Source: Diprion similis
Lineage: Eukaryota; Arthropoda; Insecta; Hymenoptera; Diprionidae
Reading direction: 5' to 3'
Assembly (NCBI RefSeq): GCF_021155765.1
Contig: NC_060112.1
Location: 13,144,001 to 13,208,000 of the forward strand
DNA length: 64,000 nucleotides
Translations under genes and position numbers: made by a program
Notes under the pieces: generated by a model
Seen by the model: only the letters and a program-made list of their open reading frames with translations
What the model was told of the DNA's origin: nothing
The model's database searches: none
Shown: piece after piece, positions 27,644-40,100 of the stretch
How positions within the stretch are numbered: position 1 is the first letter of the stretch
How the letters are laid out: each line of letters starts with the position of its first letter

Positions 27644-29608
27644 TCTATTATATTCCCCTGCCTTTATCTAGTGTGTTGAATTTATCTACTTGTACAATAT
27701 GTTTGATAGAATATTTAAATGAATATGAAGCACTGAAACTGTACCAAATATCTATTACTTGAGAAAATGGAAATTTTATTAATGTACCATTAGAATTTCA
27801 TGTAATTAGTGTAAATTAACAAATCCCATCTCTGATACAGACAATTAAAGACAAATTAAGAGGAGAGAAAAAATAGAGAAAAGAATTTTTATGAGTAAGT
27901 TTTATTTAGTCGTAGAATGCAAGGAATAGTGTGATGCAAAAAAAATATTTTCTGTTACACAGTAACTGACGACTATTGTTTATCCTTTCATTCTTCTATT
28001 TAAACCTCATAAATGCAACTATAACACGTTTGAATACTGGGTATAGTATTCGAAGAACTTATTCGATTCTCTACCAAATCCTTGCAAAGACTGAGACCTT
28101 TTAGATGTAATTTGATGGGTCTGACACTGTGCCTGTGTATGTTGCAGTCAAAGGAGGAAGGGATAGGCATCGTCAGAGCGTAAAGCGTGACTGTCCAACA
28201 CGCTATGGCACACGCCAAAACCTTCCGTATTACATCTATTATATATATATACTGTTATGTATGACGATAATTTTTTGAACTTATTTTAACTACAAATCAC
28301 AATAACTAGTTGGTATGGCTTTGAATTAGTTTAAATAGATACCATAATGTCAACAAAGAAATTTGATCATCTCATAAGCTAACAGCATTGCGTGTGTTTG
28401 CATCTGTGATATAAATGAATAATCTCATCACTGAATGATGACATAGTTGATGATTTATACAACAATTAGAGGAACTGAGTGAAAATAGAAGGCAATTAAT
28501 GATTCTAAAGACAAATTATTTTCATAGAATGGACACACTGAGCTTCGTTTTTATCTATTTAGATCAAATAGAGATTAATGTTGTTTGTATAACATTAATC
28601 TCAAAGCACTGAATAACTATATTTGTAAATAATCGACTCAGTTTTTCAATTAGGATCTTATAATTAGTAAAATTTGGGAATATACCGAATTCGGTATGAG
28701 ACATGTCTGAGTACATTAATTTAATTGTCAGGACTTTCAGAATCTATGGTATGTACTCAGAAGATCAACACATATTTCGTCGATGTAAAACCTACATATA
28801 TTTGAGGTATACAGTAACATTTATTGTAACATTGGTTCGTCGTTAAAATCCTAGTGACGTATTAAAAATTAAGCAAAATATAATACTGAAATAAAGTATT
28901 GTTAAGGGGGTTCCCTGGTCGATTTTGACGTTGTCGTACATATCTCCAAGTATCGAAGTCTACGTATTTCAATCGCGAAAAAGGGCTTAACAGCCCTATT
29001 TTATATAAACAATTCTTGACAAAAACACTCATCACATTTTGTATTTGACGCAGAAATAAAAAAAATGGCACGAATTCTACGAATTTACTATTGTGATTCC
29101 ATGGAATCCATGCCATTTCTATATGTCTGCGTCAAATGAAAATGTATCCAAGTGTTTTTGTTCGGAATTGTGTACAGAATCTTTTTCACTTCGTGGATTT
29201 TAATAGTTTGCGATATCTACGACAACATTGAGATCTATCAGATTGGAGGACAGGATATTTGGCGCTCTTTCATTCCTTGATAACCAGTTTATTTCTCTTT
29301 ATAATTATAGTACAAATCATTATAATTTTAACAATTGAAACAGAATTATTTGTTATTGCCACTGTTATTGCCATACAATTTTTGACAAAGGTGAAAAACA
29401 CGTGTCCACCGAAGCATGCCATGCGCTGTAGATTCGGCGGTCTGCCAGATAGATTCGGATAGTTAACCTAAACAAGTGTCAAATTGTAGGTAGCTAGCTG
29501 GCGGCTTGATGTCGTGGGCGGCGAATATGCTAGAAGGAGAGAGCTGATAAGATCGTCACAAAAACTGGTGTGACTCCACGTAGTTGATGTTCAAAAATCA
29601 TAGTAAAT
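27644..29608. promoter_or_regulatory. Head-to-head region between the M2 peptidase and DNAJC10
   Basis: About 2 kb of AT-rich sequence between divergent genes, expected to hold both promoters. A short inverted motif near 29097-29115 (GGAATCCATG region) and several open frames (28000-28218, 28862-29116 minus; 29259-29462 plus) have no recognisable features. Nothing else was recognised. Confidence 0.4.
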
Positions 29609-32600
29609 ATGTAAGTACCTTTCTTAAATATACGTGTCTGAAAATTATGCACATTCTCATTTCTATAGGTTAGAATAACAGCATCTCTACCCTAAGATAA
29701 TAGACGTACTACTTTAGGTTGATTCTACACGTCATGTGTTTAGTCTCATTGTTTCATTCCTTCCTATTCGATTATTCTTGTGATAATTGTTCACTCAGGA
29801 ATCGTATTTAAATTCTTTAACAGTAAAATCTTCATATTATTCATTAATAAACTATGTACCACTTTGGAAAGATTTTAGTCTAATTACTCTCACCAAAATG
29901 ACTTACACTCTTACAACAGAGAACAGAGTAGTTGAATTCGGTTAGGTAGACCAAGACAAAACTTTCCTTGGAACCATTCTTTGTTCCGCTCTGACCGCAG
30001 CTGACTTCTGACAAATTAAAGTGCGAGACAAAGTCACATACAGACAGTCATGGTTCGCTGTATTTGACGCAAACAGAAATAAGGGTAATCTTCTTTACCA
30101 TTACCGAAAGTTGTTCATTATTCATAACCTTGGAGAAAATAGCCTGGTAAAATAATCCTTAAGCCTGGAAAATTGAGCATTGGCAGCAGTTACATTTAGC
30201 TGTTCAATAATTTCATTGATCTCTAATACTTTTCTTGTATATCCAATTTCAGGTATTGCAATATATTTGTATTGCTGATTGTAATCTCATTATCTTATGG
30301 AGAAGATTATTATGAGTTGCTTGGAATCAAAAGAGATGCCAATGACAAGGAAATTAGAAAAGCTTTCAAAAAGCTGGCTGTCACCTTGCATCCAGACAAG
30401 AATACAGTAAATTATTGAATCAATAATTAAAATCTGATTAATAAGCATATAAGCTGATTAATATAAAATTTGATACTATAGAACAAGTTAAAAAATTTGT
30501 GTTATATGTACGAAGATAATGAAAACTTAATGCTCAACTATCTTGATAAATCATAAGGAATTTCGTCGATTTACATTTTGCAGAATGATCCCGAGGCTCA
30601 TAACAGATTCGTAAAACTCACTACTGCTTATGAAACGCTGAAAGATTCTGAAACCCGAAAGAAATATGATATTTATGGTGAGGAAGGTCTCAACAATGGA
30701 TATAAAGCAAAGCAATATCAGTCTTGGAGTTATTATCAGCATCAGTTTGGGATATATGATGATGATCCTCAAGTAGAAACTCTCAATAGGCATGATTATA
30801 GTGAGTGTTAATGGTTGCAATATATCTAAATTTTAATGTGAAAACTTGTTACAATTCAGTTCAAGTTTTCACTTAGGAAGAGCTATAGATAAAATATATC
30901 TGGCTACTTGCCAGCTAGCAATAACAGTTCAATATCTTATGTTGAAATTTGAAATTGATTATAATATACTATTTTTTGACAGATGAGAAAGTTTTAGACT
31001 CTGACAGTATTTGGTTTATAAATTTTTATTCGCCGATGTGCAGTCATTGCCACCATTTAGCTCCTGCGTGGAGACAAGTGGCTAAGGAATTAGAAGGAGT
31101 TGTTCGTATCGGTGCTGTAAATTGTGAAGATGACTGGCATCTTTGTCGCCAAATAAATATCAGGTCATATCCAACGCTGCTTTATTATCCTAGAGTGAGT
31201 AAATATACTTATTAGTTCATTTGTATGCAACATAATCAATCTTGTGAAGGGAAACTGTTTCATGCATGCTTTAATTATACTGATGACTATGAGGAAAAAA
31301 TCTTTCAAAGGCTGAATTGCGCAAGTGTATGTTAAAACTTTGATAAAATTTTTCATATGTGACCTCTTTCATTTGAATATTTTAACAAGATTTAATCAAT
31401 AGCATTCAAATTGTATATCTCATTTTTTCTAGCATTCCACGCATGGTGCGTTGTATACAGGAGAAAATACTCGTGAAAACATAATCAGCTATGTTTTAAG
31501 TCGATTAGATGTTAAAGCTTTGCCAATTAGTACATCACTGGGTAAACGACTTATTCAAGGTCTCGAGCCGACCGAAGGTGCGAGTCTATTATTTATTTGT
31601 GGTAAAAACCGTGATTGTTTTACGGCTGAAGATCATCTCAAAATAGCTGCGATTTTGGTAAGTATTTTGCTTGTCATACCCATATATATCAAAATTACCG
31701 CACTATAGATGAATTCTCAATATTAGATTCTCATTATCAAATTACATATTATTATTCTACTTCACCTGAGTCATTTCACGTCGAACAAAACACTTTTGAA
31801 ATATCTCCATTGTTAATTTGGCTGACTTTTTTTCTGTGTTCCATGAATAAAAAAAAGAGATTTTGTTTAGTGAACGTAGTATCCATATTTTCGATTAAAG
31901 AATACAATTTCAAATTTGGAACACATACTCTCCTTCATTTTCAAACTTGATGGGTTAATGTACAATTAGTACATGAATACAACCATTTTTTTTCGGAATT
32001 TAATAATTGGTAGTCGACAACTTAAAATAAGATCAAAGAATTCAACTAATGAGATTCACGACCAAATAATTATATGAAAATAAATTATATTACATTAATT
32101 TGAAGAATATTTTATGTCCTTTCTGAAGTCTCGTGGTTTGTTCAATTATCTTCTTTACTTTTGAAGGTACAGCCACTACAACGAGAGCATGTGTACAAAA
32201 ACTTGAAATTTGAAATTATATTCCAAAATCGAAAACATAGAAATCAAATTTTGGTTGTGAAATGTGTATCTCTTCTTTTCCATTTGTACACCCTTCTGTA
32301 ATACCTATATCAGAAAAATTACAGATAAATTAAAATTGCAGATCGATATTTTACGTACAAAGTGTTTGGTTTGACATGGAAATATTCATGTATTTATAAC
32401 GGTTATTTTCCAGAACAACATGGTTACTGTACGAATTCTCAGATGTTCAGATGATGAATGTGATGATACGATTCCACACGACGTAGGTGTCGCGTTCCAG
32501 CATAACAATAAGAACATATCTTCTGACCCATTATTCTTTGAGGATATAGATGATGTACAGATTCTTGCCAGGAAGGTTTTAGAGCAATTACCGGAGCCGC

Positions 32601-34957
32601 AAGATCTGAACCAGGAAGATTTTTTGGTATATTTTTCTTACTCCAACTTTATATTTAGGGAAATGCACACGATTTATAATTAAAAATATTTCTGAAATAG
32701 TGCAAAGGCATTGGTCCTTGAAAAAACTCAATTGTAGGTTCTGTTTGAATAGTTCTGGTTACAACTATTATTGTCATTACTTTATTCAGGGTATAAGAAC
32801 ACGTCTTCGATCAGACTTGGATGCTGGTTGGTTGATATGTTTCTATATAGGGCATGCTACGCAGTTAGATGTACAGTTGAAGAAATTACCTGGTATTATA
32901 CAGAGTATAAACTTGGGTGGGTATCTATTTGGAAAAGGTGCATTTCATACCATTTTTATTACCAGTCATTGTTAATATGGAAAAATATTTCAGGAAAAGT
33001 AAACTGTGGAAAATATTCGGACCTATGCCAAAAGTTAAATGTAAACCATTACCCTGTGTGGGGAGTTCTCAAACCAGGTGGAGCATTTGAGTTGCACCAT
33101 GGAAAAGACTCCGTTCACGATATTGCCAGTTTTGCTACTGAAAGTATTAGGGCAACAAATGTACATATGCTATCAGTTGACGAAATATTGTCAATTATGA
33201 ACAACAAAAAAGGTAATAATACAATAAGATTCTGAATTTATGTTGGGCTGTGTTTTAACAACAGTGAAAACAATAATAATAATAACGAGAATACTAACAA
33301 TAGCAGTAATAATACTTTTTTTAGTTCCCTGTGATTATGTTCAGTGATTTCTGAAAGTTCACAATATTCCAAGTTTTATTCCCTAGCTCAGAGTATGATA
33401 TGGGGAAAAAAAGGTTGATACACTTGCTAATAAATTGCAATGTAGTAAATTTTGTTGACATATTTAATATATCCCACTTCGTTCTTTTATAGATAGTGAG
33501 GCATGGCTTGTTGACTGGTTTGCGCCATGGTGCCCCCCTTGCATAAGATTCCTGCCCGAACTCCGCAAAGCATCTTTACATTTTGAGCCGTCTGTTGTTC
33601 ACTTTGGGACAGTAGACTGTACTGTACACTCCACTGTCTGTAGACAATTTAACATACGCTCATATCCGACAGCAATGTTGGTAAATAATAGTAATACAAA
33701 TTTATTTTCGGGGGATAAAGTTGCTGCTAGTCTTGTCGAGTTTATTACTGAGATGAGAAATCCTACAGGTAATTAATGTAACAAATTATTGATCAAATCT
33801 TCGCAAGTCGTTCAAATAAGAAGTGCGACTAGCAATATAAAATGAAATTTCATTAATCGATGAAAGTTTTTGTATACACCAATTGTCAAAAATGGATTTA
33901 TGTGGCTATTTGATACTTTTATTGAAAACTTATTATTTTGATTGCATGAATTAATGTATTTACATATTTTTTTCTCTCACAGTCATAAAGTTGACAACAG
34001 ATGACTTTGATCTCAAACTTGGTAAGAAAACAGTTGATGAAATTTGGCTTGTTGATTATTTTGCACCTTGGTGTGGTCCATGTCAACAATTAGCTCCTCA
34101 ATGGACGCTAGTTGCCAAGACTTTGCAAGTCTTGCCATTTGTGCATGTTGCGTCGGTCAACTGTGAACTGGAACCGTCACTCTGTTCAAATCAAGGAGTA
34201 CGTAGTTACCCAACGATTAGATTGTATCCTACAGGCAGTAAGGGATTAAATCGTGTTGCGTAAGTAATCTAGACGGAAATTGCAAATTTGAAATTGAATA
34301 CACTGAAGTTGAAGAGTATTGAGTAAGAATATGATTATATGCAGATTATACAATGGGGCAAGAGATTCTCTGTCTATGTTGAGTTGGGTAACAGAATTTC
34401 TACCTGTAATAGTTGAAAACTTGAATTTTGATCGTTTCGATGACGTGATTTTACCACGCAAGGAACCTTGGCTGGTTGACTTTTATGCTCCTTGGTGTCA
34501 CCATTGCATCGAGCTACAACCTCATTACAACATTGCAGCGCAGGTAATTTGTACTATGATTTTAAATTAGCGGTATAGTCTGCAATGTAAAAATAAGATC
34601 TGTGCTTACATTAACGACAGTGTCACTGTTTCCAAAAATTTCTTGGTGATAACAAAGACCAACACACTTCATTTAATTTTTATGTTAGTTGTTCAAAGTA
34701 GTAAAAATTTCGTACACATGTTCCAGATACTGGAAGGCAAAGTTCGATTTGCAAAAGTTAACTGTGAGAAATACAGATCACTGTGTAGAAAAGCTTCAGT
34801 ACGAGCATATCCTACAGTCATGCTGTACTTTCCTGGTCAACAATACAGTAACGAATATGACGGCAGTCAAATAAATACTGCATCAGCCAGTAAAATCGTA
34901 AGGGATGTTGAAACATTACTTTCAACAGCTTCAAGATCGAAACGTGATGAGCTATGA
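29609..34957 (+). CDS. DNAJC10: DNAJC10 / ERdj5 homologue, ER co-chaperone and disulfide reductase
   Basis: Exons 29609-29610, 30253-30406, 30584-30800, 30983-31194, 31433-31657, 32414-32626, 32790-32916, 32994-33212, 33493-33768, 33983-34259, 34345-34543, 34727-34957; 783 aa (human 793). The start codon is split: AT at the end of exon 1 (before GTAAGT) and G at the start of exon 2, giving the signal peptide [17 protein letters not shown]. The J domain (residues 19-85) has HPD at 47-49. Active thioredoxin domains carry CSHC (144-147), CPPC (470-473), CGPC (579-582) and CHHC (692-695), with the redox-inactive thioredoxin-like pair in between; the protein ends KRDEL, an ER-retrieval signal. ERdj5 reduces disulfides of misfolded proteins and, with BiP and EDEM, promotes ER-associated degradation (family knowledge). 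The third and fourth motifs differ from human (CHPC, CGPC). Confidence 0.95.
29611..30252 (+). other. DNAJC10 intron 1, interrupting the start codon
   Basis: The intron opens with GTAAGT directly after ...AAATAT and ends TTTCAG before GTATTGC. No ATG in the exon 2 reading frame lies before the J domain other than the one created by joining AT and G. Confidence 0.7.
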
Positions 34958-37163
34958 TAGGAATCAATTTTCCCCTGTGTTAAAAGTCCCTAATTTACCT
35001 GAGAATCTCTACTTAAGAAAGCTACCTTTGAGGAGTTTTCGCAAAATTCGCATGCGCTAGCAAATTATAAAGACAATATCGTATTTATGTAGCTTGCTCA
35101 TAAAATTTTATATATTTTGTACTAAAAATTCGGAAAAATATAGACATAGAAAAATACTGCACCCGTTACTCTGAACTCTCATCGTTAGTTCACTACCATT
35201 TCTTTTCTAATGTGTTCATTTTTTTACTGTATATTTTGAAGAACCGCTTCATGTTACCCATGAACTTCGATATTAAACTTAAACATTGATTCGTCAATGT
35301 CATTGAATGGAAAATATTAAAAACTGTGCATTGAATAGAATTAGCGTTTTTTGTTCAAATACTGTGATGCTGCAGTTTCTAGGGTTGAACCCAAAATTTT
35401 TAATTTTTCGTTCAATAGACAGCATTTATTAATATCAGTGTATTGATATTATATATGGTATTGGCAGTGAAATATTTTTTTCTGCGATCCAAAAGTGTCC
35501 ACGTGTAAAGGTAGTTTTTTGAAAATGCCAAATATTGTCAGATCTATCACCACTTTATTGTGCGCTTTGAAAGATATTCAATCTAAAAATTATCAAATTG
35601 ACTTAGGCTGTCACGAAGGAATTATAAACATTTCAACACAACCATATATACAGAAATATATATTTATACAGAATTACTCATACGACGCAACTCTAAAGTT
35701 TATAATAAATATATTCACCCAAGGTACATACAGCTACTTATATATTTACGTGCCTGTGTGTATTTTACGTAAACAGTGTTCATTTAAATAAATGACAGCT
35801 TCCTATTATTGTATTTAGAGTGTGCTGGTAAAATTTTTATTCGAAATGAACAACTTCACTACATATTTTTCTTCAATAAAACGTAGTTAGACACTCACTC
35901 TTAAGAATTTTACCATTTTCTTCAAAATTCATTTCAGGTCGTGAGATGAAGTTGAGTAAAAAATGTTAATACTCATGTAACAGTAATTAAATCATATCAG
36001 GCTATTATATTGCATTATAAGTATTTAGAAAATTTAAAATGTTGGGTAAAAATTTAATTCTTCAGTTGACATCGTAATGTAAATAAAAATCGGAAATAAC
36101 ACTAAAAAAAAAAAAAAAAAATTAAAAAGGAAAAAACTTAAGTGTACCAATGATATGAGCAATATTATGAATGATGCATTAATTTACAAAGCGAGTAAAT
36201 AAGTATGTACTTTCTGATAGTTCGAACAATATTTTGCAAAGTGAAAAAATTTTCTTACCAAAGTAATGACTTGACTATAAAAATGTAGGTATATGTATTT
36301 GAACATAGTGCATATTTCTGATCTTTGTCGCCCTTATCTAATTTCAAATTAGAAGACAAAGTGACACACTCAATACAAAAGATAAATTGTCAACCAAACA
36401 TTCAATTAAGATCCCGCATTATATAAAGTGTCTATTATTATTCTCTGAAGTTACATGTCTCAATTTGTATCATCTCTGTTACCGTACATACACATGTGAT
36501 AACTTGTTATTGATGCAAGTGCTTGAGATTTAATGAGAGGTTTTCGTGATATTTTCGGTAAAGAAAGAAGCTTATCTTCCATTGTATCCTCAAAGAATAG
36601 ATATAGCTGCGGTTTGTAACAATACCTCTTCTATCAACTAGTAGATATATCAAATATATTGTCATTGCAATGATACACGATATATATTATGTAAGTCAAA
36701 TGAAATGCTAAAGAATTTTGATAATCGTTTCTACCACTTGAACGGTTCACTTGAAATACAGTCATATTTTTTAAGCCTAATTTACAATAAACATAGAGAG
36801 ATGATGATTAACATAAAATGGTTCATAACTGTCAAGTTGTTTCAACTGTTGAGATTATGAACCATTCAAAGTTGATGAGTAATGAAAATTCGATTATTCT
36901 AGCAATCGAAAGATGGTTAAATACTTGATAGAAAAAATGAAAAAAAATTATTAAGCCATCTATTCTGCCAACCAATTTGCTAAGAAAATATCGGATGTAT
37001 CTATTGACATATATCTTATAGGGAATGAAAAGAGCTTGTTGATTGTATGAAGGACTTTGATACAGGTAGATATATAGCCCAAGTATTTTCAGTCACAAGA
37101 GTAATTGGGGTAGCAGTAGTTGTGCAAATAAATAAATAATCCATCAAACATAGGTGTAATAAA
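34958..37163. other. Tail-to-tail intergenic region between DNAJC10 and masquerade
   Basis: AT-rich, holding the 3' UTRs of both convergent genes. It contains an A-rich tract at 36102-36132 (18 consecutive A, then ATTAAAAAGG). A plus-strand open frame at 35495-35791 has no recognisable domain. No RNA gene or identifiable transposon was seen. Confidence 0.45.
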
Positions 37164-40100
37164 CTATAGATTATTCACGGATATAATTTGGTTTATCCAT
37201 CCAATGAAAGCGGAAACTTTAACGTAAACTCCAGGTACGTCTACTCTGCCACAACCAAAACCCCATGAGACTAATCCTGCCAGTTCATAGAATCCATCAT
37301 CCTGGCAGACCAACGGTCCTCCACCATCACCCTGTGAATGTTGAAGAAATAACGATAATACCACGTGGATATATGATTACATCTTAATTAATACTGGATG
37401 CTATGTTACTCACTTGACAAGCATCATTGCCCTGTTCCCCTCCAGCACAGAAACTGCTTGCTGGTAATATAAATATTTTTTCTGTTACGGCATTTACCTT
37501 CCTAATGCATTCAGGATCGCTTACTATTGGTATTTCTGCTTCACGTACTCTTAACGGAATAGGCCCAGCTGCAATGCGGTATGTATCAGTTTTATGACAT
37601 ACATAGATGATTTTTTTTTAATAATCTAGTTCACACTATGTCTTTTTGCAGAATAGCATTAGTATGATACTTGACTGTGACTTTAAATTCAAGAACAACA
37701 ATTATTTGTAACATTGTTGACATGTAACATGAAACATTACATAAGCTTTTCTGCAACAACTTACCTTCTCCCATGTAACCATAGCCAGTAACTGTGCATC
37801 TTTTTCCAGCTGTGTGGCTGACACCTCTAGCTGGTAAACAAACTAAACATACACCTTCCCTTAATTCTGCCTGCCCATGTAACTTCAAGAGGGCTATATC
37901 ATTGTCGAGGGTCTGGCTATTATGATTGTGATGAATGTATGTTGTTGCAACACGCAAGGTTTGAGCGCCAGGACTACCATACTTGCGTGTAAGATCATGA
38001 TCACCAACTCTGACGTATATCGCATCACCGGAGCGGACAATGCTGAAATTTTTGGAGGCTTTAAAATATACTTCATCTATTCATATTATTAAAAAAAAAA
38101 AAAAACAGAAAAATGCCATGTGAAAAACTAAACAGCTCCCTCCTATGCAGGATATAATGGCATTGGTTTGTAGTGTGACACTAACTTGGTTACACAATGA
38201 GCTGCAGTCAGAACCCACTGCGTCCCGATCAGGGCGCCGCCACAAAGGTATTGGTTCAAAGAATTGATAAGTGCCACCTGCCAGCACCATTCATTAGCAT
38301 CTGCGTCTTCTCCACCTACTACTCGGGCTTCTCTAATATCGTTTCTTGCTTGTAGTGGACCTCGTGAAGTTCCTTTGACACCGCAGACATATTTGCTGTA
38401 AACTGGTGCACGCGTCGTGGTTGCTAGAGTTGTTGTCTCATCTATAATATGTATCATCAGGTTGTATGCATTTCAATTGATATTTATATTGGAGATATTA
38501 CCGATATTATAGGTTGTTTTTATTCCTCATATGCTGGTGAAATTTTGAAGTAACTATTCTAAATTTATTTACTTACAACTTGGAGTTGAAATCATTGTTG
38601 TATATGGTCTTGGAGTTGAGTTTGGCATAAAAACGGTGTCGTTTCTATTTGTGGCTGATTGTTGATTGGAACTGTCACCCTGAAGTTCTCTGATAATTGA
38701 TTTTGGGGCGCAGCATTGATGCCCCAATTTCTTGCACTTGAAGAGATCCGTCATTTCAGCATTCCCTATGCACAAACACTTCTTGACATATTTTTCTACT
38801 TATAAACGGTTTCATCTGAAAATTAATTGTTTCAATATGCAATACTTATACATTAAAACTGTGCTGCAAAAAGACGCATAGCAATGTATTTTAGCCACTT
38901 CATTTAGTTGTCGACATGAATTGGAAACTTTTTGATATTCAGAAATTTTTGGTTTTCATGAATTAAAATTTTAACAAGTGATAGGATATAATCAAAAGGC
39001 AAAGAAAAAACACAGAGTACACTTACTGAAGCACGTAAAAGACAGATAGGAAACTATACATGAACCAGGGCATTCTGGACGAGGATCGGGTGGTGCAGGA
39101 GCTACAGTTGTTGTTGGCCTTGGCGTTGTGGGTCTGGGTCTGGGACGCTGTAAAGACTAGACGGTTAGTTGCAACCAGTGATTAAAACTCACAATCATAG
39201 AATATCATTGTCGAACACAAAATTTTTCTCTATTCCATAACGTTAATGTTACAATTCACCCTATCACAGTTAACTATAAAGAAAGCAACTACATTACTCG
39301 TCGAACAAACACCATTCAAATAAGCAGTATGCTAACCGGAGATGGACTTCTCGTATCGTCACAACATATCGTGCTTGCTGAACAAGTTGACGTCTTAGGT
39401 ATAAGAACGTATGGCCGTTCGCAAAAGGCTGCCATGATGTTCAGTATACAAAAGCCTGGACAGCGAGGTAGTTTTGATGGTGGTGGTGGTGAAGGTCTGG
39501 TCGATGGACGTAAAGTTGTTGTGGTACTCGGTTCCTAAAAATTGAGAGAAAAACGCAATAGCATTTAGTTATTTGAGTCTCTCTATATGGTAGATATTTT
39601 ACTGGAAATTGTTAGCAATTTATAATGATTTTCAAAAATATTATCACTGAAGTTTATGTTGGGAATTCTGTTCGGAAAATTTTTCTTTTAATACATTCTG
39701 TTATTGAAATATCATTCAAAAGTTCATGTGAATAAATTTAATAGGTATTGAGAGTTCTCGTGGAAATTGTAATACGTAAATAGAGAAAACTGTTCACGTA
39801 GAACTACCGTCTTTTGTGGGGTGTCAGTTATACAGCAACTGCCATCATTCGGACACTCTGCTTCGCTGTCAATATTGTCACAGAAGAGAGCAAATAGGCC
39901 ACTGACACATTCACCTGTGCATTGAATTGCAGGTTTTGATTTGGGAGTCGTAATGCTCGTAGTTGGAGCAGGAGTTGAACTGGACATAGTTGAGGAAACA
40001 GTTGTAAGTTGAGTATTCTTTGCTGGTGTAGCCATAGTTTTGCGTGTTGTATTTCGATTAATGACAGTCAATTCTGGTGGTGGAGAATCACCATATATAT

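Noticed and set aside
30551-30820. 89-codon minus-strand frame opposite DNAJC10 exon 3
   Set aside because: Antisense to a conserved J-domain exon with correct splice sites.
38569-38820. Extending masquerade exon 7 upstream through [11 protein letters not shown]
   Set aside because: The extension would break the clip cysteine pattern; splicing from 39027 to the acceptor before 38765 gives C-PGS-C...TCFRNAEM...CC, in phase and matching the other four clips.
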